From: a virus
Reading direction: 5' to 3' (one strand)
IMG/VR virus record: IMGVR_UViG_3300017917_003998
Span: 1-56,336 of that record
Length of the DNA: 56,336 bases
A program made the translations under genes and the position numbers. Numbering within the stretch: the stretch's first letter is position 1; the number at the start of each line of letters is the position of its first letter. Shown piece by piece: positions 9,600 to 17,345 of this stretch. Under the pieces are notes generated by a model. It saw only the letters and a list, made by a program, of their open reading frames with translations. It was not told the DNA's origin and did not search any database.

Positions 9600-9628
9600 A
9601 TAATACCCTATATTTTGTATAATGTCAA
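9600..9628 (-). promoter_or_regulatory. Sigma-70-type promoter, leaderless geometry, for the gene starting at 9592
   Basis: Minus strand: TTGACA, 17-base spacer, TATTAT, then seven bases to the ATG. The -35 box overlaps the last bases of the polymerase gene. The predicted transcription start falls at or next to the A of the start codon. Confidence 0.75.
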
Positions 9629-12198
9629 ATCTTTTTAATCTCACTTAATTTCATATATATTTGATGATCTTGAATAGCTATAAGATCGGCAAATATACAG
9701 TCTTCTTTTTTAGAGCCTTTGATTATTACGATATTTTTTTCCTCTGGATTCTTATTTCCATTTAGAGTTTTACAATTATCTATTTTATCATTAAATATTA
9801 ATGTCGTCATTTCTCCTGTTTCATCTGCCACTTTTAATCTCAAATATTTTGTTTTCTTTTCGTTCTTGGATATTCCGGAATAAACATCTACAACTTCTCC
9901 TACTAGTGCAACTTTAGAGTTTAGTTCTTCATCATCAATTTCATTAATTGATAATAGATCTTCTCTTTTTTCAGTAAATATTTGTTTTAGTGTTCTTTCA
10001 TATGTATACCCTAATAATCTTTTCTCGTAATACCAATTAGCAAAACTTTCACTTTTACTATTTTGATTATATATTTTAATGTAAGGTTCATATTTAGATT
10101 TGATCGTGTCCAATCTGGAAGTTTTAATTATAACTTTATTCTTTTCATCGGTAAATGTATTTAAATGTTTTATTATTTTAATTAGATCATAATCAAATTG
10201 TTCGGCAAAAGATATTGCATATTTTTTCTCTTTAGATGTTAGAATATTCCATAATTGTGCTTCTAAAACTACTTTGCTTCTTGATTGCTTAAAACCAGTT
10301 AATGCACCAGCTTGTATTAAAGAACATAGAACACCAATATTTAAATCTGCTTCTTCTGCGGCTTGGAATATTTCAAATTTATTAGAATATTTATTCCTAA
10401 ATCCATTTAACTTTTCAATAGACTTATCGGAGATTCCTTTGATAGAAAGAAGTCCGAATCTGATATCATTACCCTCAATAGAGAAATCCATCTCAGATTT
10501 TATAATATGGGGTCTAAGTAGTTTGATATTGAAATGATTCATCTCTTTTTGGATCTTGGAAATTTCACCAATTGGGTCTGGTTCATTTCTAGTCATCTTT
10601 AATAAAGACAAGAAGAATTGCTGTGGATAATTAAACTTAAGATAAATTGTAATTGCTGCCAAAGCCGCGTATGCAAGAGAATGAGACTTATTAAATGAAT
10701 AGTTAGCTGAGTCTTCGAGAATCTTCCAAAGAATTTCTCCTACTTCTTTTGGAATTTTATTTTCTTTACATTTCTTTTCGATTTTATTTTTCCATTCTTT
10801 AATCTCGTCAACTTTCTTCTTTCCTACGATTCTTCTTAAAATTTCTGCTTCGTCTAAGGTAAAACCTAATTTGTGAGCCATTTTCATTAATTGCTCTTGA
10901 TACAACGCAACTCCACCAGTCTCTTTTAAGATACTGTCAAAGAATGGATGTATGCCTTCATATTCTTGGAAATTAGTATACTTTGCATATTTATCAACAA
11001 ATTGAAGTGCTCCAGGTCTAGCAAGAGCTAATACGCCACTTAGTTCCTCTAAATTTTTTGGTTTTACTTTTTGGCAAACTCTAAAATTAGTTTCGGCTTC
11101 AATTTGGAAAAGCCCATGAGGATTTTTTAGATCTTGTAAATTTCTATAAATAGATTCATGATTTAAATCAATATCTGTCATTTTAATACCAATATTTTTA
11201 CAAACATCATCTACAACTGATACGCTTCTTAAGCCTAAAATATCAAGCTTAATATTAAATAAAGAAACCCAGCTCATGTCGAAGCTCGATACTGATTCTT
11301 TATCTCCAGAAAGTTCTGTTGGACATGAGTTATTTAAGTTATCATAAGATAGCAATACTCCGGATGGATGAACGCCTTTATTCTTAATTAGATTTCTTAG
11401 TTTTAAGGCAATCTGATATATTTCCTTATTTTGATCGCACCATTCTTTAAATTTAGGTACTTCTTCGTATGCGGTTGTAATGTCCTTAACTTGACCGAAT
11501 ACCTTTGGAATTAAAGATGATACTTCGGTCATTTCTTGTTCAGATTTTTCTCCTATAATCTTGCCGCACTCTTTCATTAGAAGTTTACCGCTTAATGTAT
11601 TTAAAGTTAAGATTTTACTTGTTTTACCTTTGAATTGTTCTTCTAAATATTGCAATACTCTATGACGATTATAATAACAAATATCCAAGTCTATATCACA
11701 CATCAAACTACCATCCAAATAGGTTACTCCATCAACAACCTGCTTTTTAGCTCGAATCTTAGATATAAATCTTTCAAAATAAAGATCATATTTTACTGAA
11801 TCAATCTGAGTTACTCCTATTAAATATAATATTAATGAGCCCGCGGCAGAGCCTCTACCAAGACCAACTGGAATATTAGTCTTATTACAATAATCTATAA
11901 CACTCCATACTAATATAATATAATCTACAAATTCAAGTTCTTTAAGAGTTTCAAGCTCATATTTAGCGCGGTCTATATACTTTTGATATTCTTTTGACCC
12001 CTTTTGCAAATTCAGTTTTTTGAAACCTTTTAATGCTAATGCCCTTAAAAACTCATAATTTGATACGTCTTCGCTTACTTCTAATTCATGCTTGTAATTA
12101 TTATCAATTTTAAATTCTGGTAATCTAACTCCATAAAGAGGAAGGTCTAAATTATTGAAAATTTGATTAAAATCATTCTTTTTCATCATTTTCCTCAT
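9625..12198 (-). CDS. dnaE: DNA polymerase III alpha subunit, catalytic part (PHP domain separate)
   Basis: This 857-residue C-family replicative polymerase catalyses template-directed DNA synthesis. It begins at the palm/thumb region: GLGRGSAAGSLILYLIGVT, then the catalytic pair in CDIDLDICYYNRHRVL (like PDFDVDF of E. coli DnaE) and the third aspartate in KLDILGLRSVSVVDD. The helix-hairpin region with NYSFNKSHSLAYAALA follows. A C-terminal OB fold (VALVGEVVDVYSG ... LRLKVADETGEM) completes it. The N-terminal PHP domain is absent and lies as a separate gene at 13039-13788; the sum, about 1,106 residues, equals one DnaE. A DnaQ-like exonuclease and a small gene lie between. The first of three close ATGs (12198, 12189, 12186) overlaps the preceding gene by 26 bases. 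Confidence 0.92.
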   Translation of the reverse strand: MRKMMKKNDFNQIFNNLDLPLYGVRLPEFKIDNNYKHELEVSEDVSNYEFLRALALKGFKKLNLQKGSKEYQKYIDRAKYELETLKELEFVDYIILVWSVIDYCNKTNIPVGLGRGSAAGSLILYLIGVTQIDSVKYDLYFERFISKIRAKKQVVDGVTYLDGSLMCDIDLDICYYNRHRVLQYLEEQFKGKTSKILTLNTLSGKLLMKECGKIIGEKSEQEMTEVSSLIPKVFGQVKDITTAYEEVPKFKEWCDQNKEIYQIALKLRNLIKNKGVHPSGVLLSYDNLNNSCPTELSGDKESVSSFDMSWVSLFNIKLDILGLRSVSVVDDVCKNIGIKMTDIDLNHESIYRNLQDLKNPHGLFQIEAETNFRVCQKVKPKNLEELSGVLALARPGALQFVDKYAKYTNFQEYEGIHPFFDSILKETGGVALYQEQLMKMAHKLGFTLDEAEILRRIVGKKKVDEIKEWKNKIEKKCKENKIPKEVGEILWKILEDSANYSFNKSHSLAYAALAAITIYLKFNYPQQFFLSLLKMTRNEPDPIGEISKIQKEMNHFNIKLLRPHIIKSEMDFSIEGNDIRFGLLSIKGISDKSIEKLNGFRNKYSNKFEIFQAAEEADLNIGVLCSLIQAGALTGFKQSRSKVVLEAQLWNILTSKEKKYAISFAEQFDYDLIKIIKHLNTFTDEKNKVIIKTSRLDTIKSKYEPYIKIYNQNSKSESFANWYYEKRLLGYTYERTLKQIFTEKREDLLSINEIDDEELNSKVALVGEVVDVYSGISKNEKKTKYLRLKVADETGEMTTLIFNDKIDNCKTLNGNKNPEEKNIVIIKGSKKEDCIFADLIAIQDHQIYMKLSEIKKI

Positions 12199-12394
12199 TA
12201 TTAATTTTATCTATCTCTTTATCAAATATAGACAAACCGCTAGCTAATATTTTCATTGATTTTCTATCTTTTAGGTTATAAAATACGTCTGCTTTGCCTG
12301 TCTTTTTACCTTTCTGGACGGTAATTAAAAGATATTCAATCCCACTCTCATCAAGTTTCTGCGTCAAATCATAAATATCATCCATTGAAGCCAT
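12173..12394 (-). CDS. Small hypothetical protein in the polymerase operon
   Basis: This 73-residue protein is not recognised. It starts MASMDDIYDLTQKLDESGIEYLLITVQKGKK and ends in an acidic tail (NNEENDEKE) typical of small phage replication-associated proteins. It sits between the exonuclease and the polymerase catalytic gene, one base downstream of the exonuclease stop, and overlaps the polymerase start by 26 bases, so it is co-translated with both. A role as a bridging or accessory factor for the split polymerase is possible but is only inferred from its position. Confidence 0.6.
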   Translation of the reverse strand: MASMDDIYDLTQKLDESGIEYLLITVQKGKKTGKADVFYNLKDRKSMKILASGLSIFDKEIDKINNEENDEKE

Positions 12395-12395
12395 A

Positions 12396-13034
12396 TTAAA
12401 TATTAACCTGCCATTTCAATTTATTCCACACTTTTAAATTTAGGTCAAGGTCATTGATAGCGTCGTGCAATTTATCATAATCATGATCTATACTAAACTC
12501 TTTTCCAAGAACTGTCAAGCTACTTTTTACATCTTTTCTTTTGGTGTGATAAATTTTATACTGATATTCTAGTAAATTCTCAGATGGTTTATATGGTAAA
12601 TTATATTTAATACCTCTGGCAATACAATTAGTATCTATTAATTTATTCATTAAATGATCCCAATGACAATTCATAGATTCGTATAATTCTTTAATCAAGA
12701 ATATATCAAAACCTAAAATATTATGCCCAATAATATAATCGGCATGATCTAGCCAATCTTTAATAGTAGGAAATACTTCTTTTAAATAAGCTCCCTCTTT
12801 TAAGACCTTTTTGTGATCATATCTTGTGATTCTCGCAGCGTCTTCACTAATCTTCAGATCAGTATCCCACTTTAAATAAAAATTCTTACTATCTATTCTA
12901 TTATCACCTTTTGCTCTTATCATACCAACTTGCCAAGGTAAATTATGACAAAAATTTAAACATAAATTAAATGTTTCCATGTCTATGAAAACAAAATTCT
13001 TGCTCTTATCGTATCTTAGTAAATGCTCGTCCAT
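12396..13034 (-). CDS. DnaQ-like 3'-5' exonuclease (DEDDh family)
   Basis: This 212-residue proofreading-type exonuclease shows the three family motifs in order. Exo I is FVFIDMETFN (D-x-E). Exo II is IIGHNILGFDIFLI (N...FD). Exo III is LHDAINDLDLNLKVW, with the histidine of the DEDDh subclass and the last aspartate. These residues bind two metal ions and hydrolyse the 3' terminal nucleotide. The gene lies between the PHP gene (four-base gap) and the small protein before the polymerase, so it probably edits for the split polymerase III alpha. This matters because the PHP domain next door seems to have lost its own metal ligands. Confidence 0.85.
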   Translation of the reverse strand: MDEHLLRYDKSKNFVFIDMETFNLCLNFCHNLPWQVGMIRAKGDNRIDSKNFYLKWDTDLKISEDAARITRYDHKKVLKEGAYLKEVFPTIKDWLDHADYIIGHNILGFDIFLIKELYESMNCHWDHLMNKLIDTNCIARGIKYNLPYKPSENLLEYQYKIYHTKRKDVKSSLTVLGKEFSIDHDYDKLHDAINDLDLNLKVWNKLKWQVNI

Positions 13035-13038
13035 AATT

Positions 13039-13788
13039 TTATTTTAATAGGCTTTCAAATGAAAATCTGTTGCTGGTCATATGTTGTAGTTCTGGTTTGT
13101 TTAATGTGCTGCGATTATTTATGCATCTAAATGTTAGATAAGATTTAAAATCTTTACGATCTTTATAATAAATACTCTTGGTATCTAAAGTTTTCAAGCT
13201 ATTTGTTTTTGCAAAATTTAAAACTTTATTTTTCACAATAAAGTCAAATGGAAGACCATTGTTTTCAATGAATAATATTGCTTTTGTAAATTCTATGCTT
13301 GGAACACAAACTGAACCTTTTAAGGTGTTATTAAATATAAACGAATCATAAAATGGTATTACTAGAAGCAAATTATCTTCGTTCCAAAGTGAAGCTAATG
13401 TCTTATAGTCTATCCTTGGCTCATAATAGAATCCATCTTTTGCAGCAGTTGTAAAAATATTTATCAGATTTTTATAGCCTTCTTGATTTTTGAAAAAGAT
13501 TACAAACTTACAATTTTTCTGTCTGGACTCTTCGGTTTTATCTTTCATGTCATCGGTTAGAGTAATTCTTAGTCCGTATCTTAGATTAATATTATATTTT
13601 TTGGTGTTTGTATAAGCTTGGAGAAAGGAAGTCATATTATCTTCTACTAGATATATTTCTTTTAGATTATTATCTTTGGCAATATCAATTATAGAATCTG
13701 GTTGATTCTCTTCCTTTTCTTCATCTTCGAGAGTAAGAATAGATCTTCCTATACTATAGTGAGATTTAAATAAAGGCACTACTTCCAT
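13039..13788 (-). CDS. Separate PHP domain of DNA polymerase III alpha (degenerate)
   Basis: This 249-residue protein corresponds to the N-terminal PHP domain of DnaE. The opening VVPLFKSHYSIGRSILTL aligns with the family start 'F.HLHVHS.YSLL.G', and IYLVEDNMTSFLQAYTNTKKY...LRYGLRITLTDD aligns with 'a.TDHgnl.g...f...a...G.kpI.G.E'. The H-x-H and D-H metal ligands are replaced (KSH, VED), so the domain is probably structural rather than catalytic. Also visible are NLINIFTTAAKDGFYYEPRID, as in DnaE. It is the first gene of the polymerase operon and has a perfect consensus promoter whose predicted start is exactly the A of the ATG. Confidence 0.75.
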   Translation of the reverse strand: MEVVPLFKSHYSIGRSILTLEDEEKEENQPDSIIDIAKDNNLKEIYLVEDNMTSFLQAYTNTKKYNINLRYGLRITLTDDMKDKTEESRQKNCKFVIFFKNQEGYKNLINIFTTAAKDGFYYEPRIDYKTLASLWNEDNLLLVIPFYDSFIFNNTLKGSVCVPSIEFTKAILFIENNGLPFDFIVKNKVLNFAKTNSLKTLDTKSIYYKDRKDFKSYLTFRCINNRSTLNKPELQHMTSNRFSFESLLK

Positions 13789-13794
13789 CTGGCT

Positions 13795-13823
13795 ATTATA
13801 GTAGTTATATATTTATATGTCAA
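13795..13823 (-). promoter_or_regulatory. Perfect-consensus sigma-70 promoter, leaderless, for the PHP/exonuclease/polymerase operon
   Basis: Minus strand: TTGACA, 17-base spacer, TATAAT, then exactly six bases to the ATG at 13788. A start at position +7 after the -10 box is the A of the start codon itself. It lies in the gap between this operon and the nuclease gene ending at 13826. Confidence 0.85.
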
Positions 13824-13825
13824 TA

Positions 13826-14782
13826 TCAATGTAGGTCAGAAAACGCGTCAGAGTTTTTTTCTTTCTTATTAGTCCATTTAGGACAACCTTGGTATTGTCG
13901 TTTTTCGATTTTAAATTTTGAATTATTTTTAAAGTTACCATCAAGACTAGATTCTACTACTTCTCCATCTTGATTTAATTTTACATAATATTCATAAGGA
14001 TCTTTATATGGGCATTTCCATCCGCCAACTTGACACATCCATTTATTCTTTTCACTATCTATAGCAAAATTTGCAGCAGCAGATTTCTCGTCAAAATTAT
14101 TAACGTATTCATTGATATGTTCTAAATAATATTCAAATCCTCTTATTTGTTCTTCCGTGAAAGAAAGCTCTTGTATTGGTTGTTTGGGAAATCTTAAGAA
14201 TAAAAATTTAACAATAGGTTTTAATTTAGGCCAAATTTTCTTACTCGCAAGACTATACATCATCGCTTGAATATTTGCTTCTAAATCATCCCCTCTGAAT
14301 TTATATTTAGAGCTTTTATAATCTATTATATGCATTTCTTTTTTCTTTTTAATAGGCTTATCTATAAAACCCTTGATGTGATATTTGGGTTCATTATTGT
14401 TTATGTCAAAAGCATATTCTGGCTTTACTATTTCGCCGCCCTCACCAAAGAAATCATGCTTAAGACCGATAAGTATCATATCATTTAACAGTTTATCATT
14501 CTTTTCATCTAAATTAACTTTATTGGCTAATTTTTTTACTAATCTTGCTACGGCTGGGTCTCCATCAATTGAATTCTTTTTGATAATTCTTTTGTAATTG
14601 CCAAGATGTCTTTTGTTCAATAATAGTTCAAATATAGTATGACAAATTGTCCCTCTAAGAGCACCATCATTTGATGCCTGTGGAACTTTAGTATGATAGT
14701 TATTCCAATAAACCCAAGAACAAGTTTCGAGAGTCTTAATTCTAGACGCAGATAATATTTTATTTTCTGAGTTTTTATTCAT
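13826..14782 (-). CDS. PD-(D/E)XK nuclease of the RecB/Cas4-like family
   Basis: This 318-residue protein has the RecB-nuclease signature. Near the N-terminus are SASRIKTLETCSWVYWNNYH and a GTICHTIFELLL helix (motif I histidine). Further on come GFIDKP, the core MHIIDYKSSKYKF (D...D-x-K) and QAMMYSLA (the conserved Q...Y helix). Four cysteines at positions 21, 250, 257 and near 299 (in QGCPKW) match the arrangement that holds a 4Fe-4S cluster in Cas4/AddB-type nucleases. It probably processes DNA ends for RecA-mediated recombination or degrades host DNA. The start overlaps the next gene upstream by eight bases. No CRISPR array or other cas gene is visible, so it is not a Cas4. Confidence 0.82.
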   Translation of the reverse strand: MNKNSENKILSASRIKTLETCSWVYWNNYHTKVPQASNDGALRGTICHTIFELLLNKRHLGNYKRIIKKNSIDGDPAVARLVKKLANKVNLDEKNDKLLNDMILIGLKHDFFGEGGEIVKPEYAFDINNNEPKYHIKGFIDKPIKKKKEMHIIDYKSSKYKFRGDDLEANIQAMMYSLASKKIWPKLKPIVKFLFLRFPKQPIQELSFTEEQIRGFEYYLEHINEYVNNFDEKSAAANFAIDSEKNKWMCQVGGWKCPYKDPYEYYVKLNQDGEVVESSLDGNFKNNSKFKIEKRQYQGCPKWTNKKEKNSDAFSDLH

Positions 14783-15800
14783 CTATTTTTTTTAAAATTT
14801 CTTTATTTTTAGTAAATATTTCTATATCTTCTTCAAAAATTTGTTCTAACTCTTTTAGTCTATAAGAAAAATTTTCCATAGGATTAACTTCTCTAAATTT
14901 ATCATTTAAAGTAAAAAAGGTATTTTTAGATTTTTTAGATATAATATATAAAGACTTTAGAAGATTTTTTTTAGAATCCATTATTCCATAAAAATTATGA
15001 TTTCTTGATAAATGTTTAGCGTATAGATATTCTAATGGATAAGAGAATTTCATGTCTTGAAAAGATATAAGATCTTTTAAAGTAGGATTTGATATGAAAT
15101 AATCAATCCAATCATATTCATTTTGAATTGTTTTAAAACATGTTAAAGCTATTAAGGCATATACATATTCTCTTACATGGATATCTCTATATAATTCGCA
15201 AGCTTCTTCATAGGATTTATTTTCTTTAAGTTGATAGAATTTTATATAAAAATTTTTTGTATATTTATAATTAAAGTCTCCATAATTTTCTGGTATACCA
15301 GAAACTTCATAGCGTCTTTCCTCGTAAGATTTTAATATTAAATCTAATTGTTTTTGGCTTTTATTTAAGATAAAACCATATTTATTAATTTCATCATCCC
15401 AACGAGTATTGTATTTAATATAATAAAAAAAATTTATAACTTGATTTATAGGATGATCTATAAAAGTAAAAGAAAAATCCGATTCTTTTTTATCTTTAAG
15501 ATATTTTGTCTCAAATACGCCATGCGTATAATCTATGTCAATAATACTATTTTCCGTTAAAATATAATCTTCTTTAAATCTTATAGCTATTGGTTCAAAA
15601 TATTTATCCTCTGAAGATCTTATTAAGAGTGGTTCATGATGCCAATAGCTATATCTTTTTGAATACATATAATTATAATCTTCAATTGAATTGAAAATAA
15701 AATGTGTGTTAAATTCATATCCTATCAAATCTTTTTCTTTTTTATGAAAAGGTATTAAAGATGGAAATGTTCTATTAGGTTGAGCTTGATATATTGTCAT
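14775..15800 (-). CDS. Hypothetical protein, possibly sulfotransferase-like
   Basis: This 341-residue protein is not firmly identified. The segment THGVFETKYL, then FSFTFIDHPINQVINFFYYIKYN, resembles the 3'-phosphate loop of carbohydrate sulfotransferases ('..fTfLRdPv.R.iS.yyy'). Later FYGIMDSKKNLLKSLYI and a C-terminal FSYRLKELEQIFEEDIEIFTKN fit the family end ('..vG..E.....l..L' and 'l...f..D...Y'). The N-terminal P-loop-like PAPS site is not clear, so this may be a divergent or inactive member, or something else. It sits, oddly for a surface-modifying enzyme, between the nuclease and the primase, and overlaps both (8 and 26 bases). Confidence 0.35.
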   Translation of the reverse strand: MTIYQAQPNRTFPSLIPFHKKEKDLIGYEFNTHFIFNSIEDYNYMYSKRYSYWHHEPLLIRSSEDKYFEPIAIRFKEDYILTENSIIDIDYTHGVFETKYLKDKKESDFSFTFIDHPINQVINFFYYIKYNTRWDDEINKYGFILNKSQKQLDLILKSYEERRYEVSGIPENYGDFNYKYTKNFYIKFYQLKENKSYEEACELYRDIHVREYVYALIALTCFKTIQNEYDWIDYFISNPTLKDLISFQDMKFSYPLEYLYAKHLSRNHNFYGIMDSKKNLLKSLYIISKKSKNTFFTLNDKFREVNPMENFSYRLKELEQIFEEDIEIFTKNKEILKKIDE

Positions 15801-16701
15801 TTTTATGCCATTTTAAAATTTCATCTGACGACATTTCACCAAAATCCTTTTTTAATGGTAATTTAATTTCTAATTGTTTGAAGTCAAAATATCTTAATAA
15901 TTTATTTTGTGCTTTTTGTGCTGCAAGATTACCAGCATTATTTTTTTCTTGATCATTATTTAATGATATATAAATTTTATTAGGATCAACTTTTAATAAA
16001 ACATTTAAAATCGAGACGCTAATTTCAAGTCCAAATGTAACTATCGTAGTTTTAATTCCAGCCTCCCATAAAGATAAACAATCTCCTATACTTTCGACTA
16101 AAAATACTTGTTTAGTATTTTGTATTTCATTTATATTTAAAAATAATGGGTAACACCAATTCGTTTTTTCTCCAAGATGTTTCCATTTTATTTTACTTTG
16201 GCAATTTAAATCTCTTCCAGAAAATCCAACGATTTCTTTTTTATTGTTTAATATTGGAAAAACATATCTATTTTTCATCTTGCCGTTTTCAGCAACTCCT
16301 CCTAAAAATAAATTTAATGTTTCTTCTGATACGCCTCTATTAATCCAATAAGAATGATCTTTTTTAAGTTTTAAAAGCAAATCTTTATCAAAAGTTTTAG
16401 TTAGTTTAATCTTTGGTTTCTCATTTTTGAATAAGGTGTTTCCAATAAAATTTTTTTGTTTAAGCCATGCTTTAGCTTGATCTTGAGTTTCTAGTTTTAG
16501 ACTTAATTTAATTAATGTGGCAAAATCTCCACTTATATTTTCTTTAAAATCAACCCAATTACCAGAATCCTTATAGATTCTTAAAACTGAATCATTGTCG
16601 CTGTCTCTATAAATGGGTCTTGTCCTATATTCTTTACCGTAATCTTTAAGTGAATAACCTATATTAGTTAATACTTCGTGAATATTTATACCACTTTCCA
16701 T
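15775..16701 (-). CDS. dnaG: DnaG-type primase with cysteine-free N-terminal domain
   Basis: This 308-residue primase makes RNA primers for lagging-strand synthesis. The C-terminal half is a TOPRIM domain: VFLVESIGDCLSLWEAGI carries the catalytic glutamate, and IYISLNNDQEKNNAGNLAAQK and KDFGEMSSDE carry the metal-binding acidic residues. Between them and the N-terminus, the RNA-polymerase-type core has YWINRGVSEETLNLFLGG and YVFPILNNKKEIVGFSGR. The N-terminal part (YRTRPIYRD...GNWVDFKENISGDFATLIKL) has the layout of the zinc-binding domain but no cysteines. It lacks the helicase-binding C-terminus of bacterial DnaG and partners with the DnaB-type helicase two genes upstream. Start and end overlap the neighbours. 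Confidence 0.88.
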   Translation of the reverse strand: MESGINIHEVLTNIGYSLKDYGKEYRTRPIYRDSDNDSVLRIYKDSGNWVDFKENISGDFATLIKLSLKLETQDQAKAWLKQKNFIGNTLFKNEKPKIKLTKTFDKDLLLKLKKDHSYWINRGVSEETLNLFLGGVAENGKMKNRYVFPILNNKKEIVGFSGRDLNCQSKIKWKHLGEKTNWCYPLFLNINEIQNTKQVFLVESIGDCLSLWEAGIKTTIVTFGLEISVSILNVLLKVDPNKIYISLNNDQEKNNAGNLAAQKAQNKLLRYFDFKQLEIKLPLKKDFGEMSSDEILKWHKNDNISSST

Positions 16702-17345
16702 TGCAATGCCTCACTTATAATTGGAAATTCTTTAACAAATATCTTTTTGCATTTGTTGGCAATGGTTCTATGTTCTTTTTGCGTATTTTGCTCTGTTCTT
16801 AAATTAATATAATGAATCCAACTTCTTAAAGACCCTTTCATATATATAGTAGTTTGCGTAGTCAATGGTAAAATCATTCTAGCTATTTCTTTGGCGACTC
16901 CATTTTCTATCATAGTTTCGTAACAATGTTGCGATAATGATAATGATTCTACTAAAAGTTCATTAATTTTATTATATGCATCTGTATTTATCGGCATTAA
17001 TTTTTCACCGACTTGCCTATTCTTATCTCCTTGTAATCGTAATTCGATATCTTCATATTCATTAACCGTGCTATACCTTTGACTAAATTCTTGAAACGAA
17101 AAAGATCTATGTCTTAAGATTTGTGCGGCAATTGCTCTACTAGTTTTTATTTCAACTGTTAAGTCTACCATTTCGAATGGACTCCAATGCTTGTGTTCAA
17201 TCAAGAATTTAAGCAATTTGGAGGAAGTTTCTACATTGATTTGATTGGATGGATTACTGACTCTAGCGCAATAAGCTACTAAATCTTCTGAATTTTCTAA
17301 TCCTTGAATATTTGGTTTAGTAATAGATACTAATTTTACATTCAT
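16686..17345 (-). CDS. thyX: Flavin-dependent thymidylate synthase ThyX
   Basis: This 219-residue enzyme makes dTMP from dUMP using methylene-tetrahydrofolate and reduced flavin. The ThyX motif RHRSFSFQEFSQRY is clear near residues 78-92. Other conserved parts are LVAYCARVSNP, FLIEHKHWSPFEMVDLT, and near the end EIARMILPLTTQTTIYMKGSLRSWIHYINLR with the flavin/dUMP-binding arginines. The length is normal for the family. It overlaps the helicase gene upstream by four bases and the primase downstream by 16, so it is embedded in the replication operon. Together with the dCMP deaminase at 48376 it turns cytosine nucleotides into dTMP, useful for an AT-rich genome. Confidence 0.95.
   Translation of the reverse strand: MNVKLVSITKPNIQGLENSEDLVAYCARVSNPSNQINVETSSKLLKFLIEHKHWSPFEMVDLTVEIKTSRAIAAQILRHRSFSFQEFSQRYSTVNEYEDIELRLQGDKNRQVGEKLMPINTDAYNKINELLVESLSLSQHCYETMIENGVAKEIARMILPLTTQTTIYMKGSLRSWIHYINLRTEQNTQKEHRTIANKCKKIFVKEFPIISEALQWKVV

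Noticed and set aside
13826-14782. Cas4 / CRISPR-linked nuclease
   Set aside because: The four-cysteine RecB-like fold fits, but no other cas gene or repeat array occurs in the window; context is replication.
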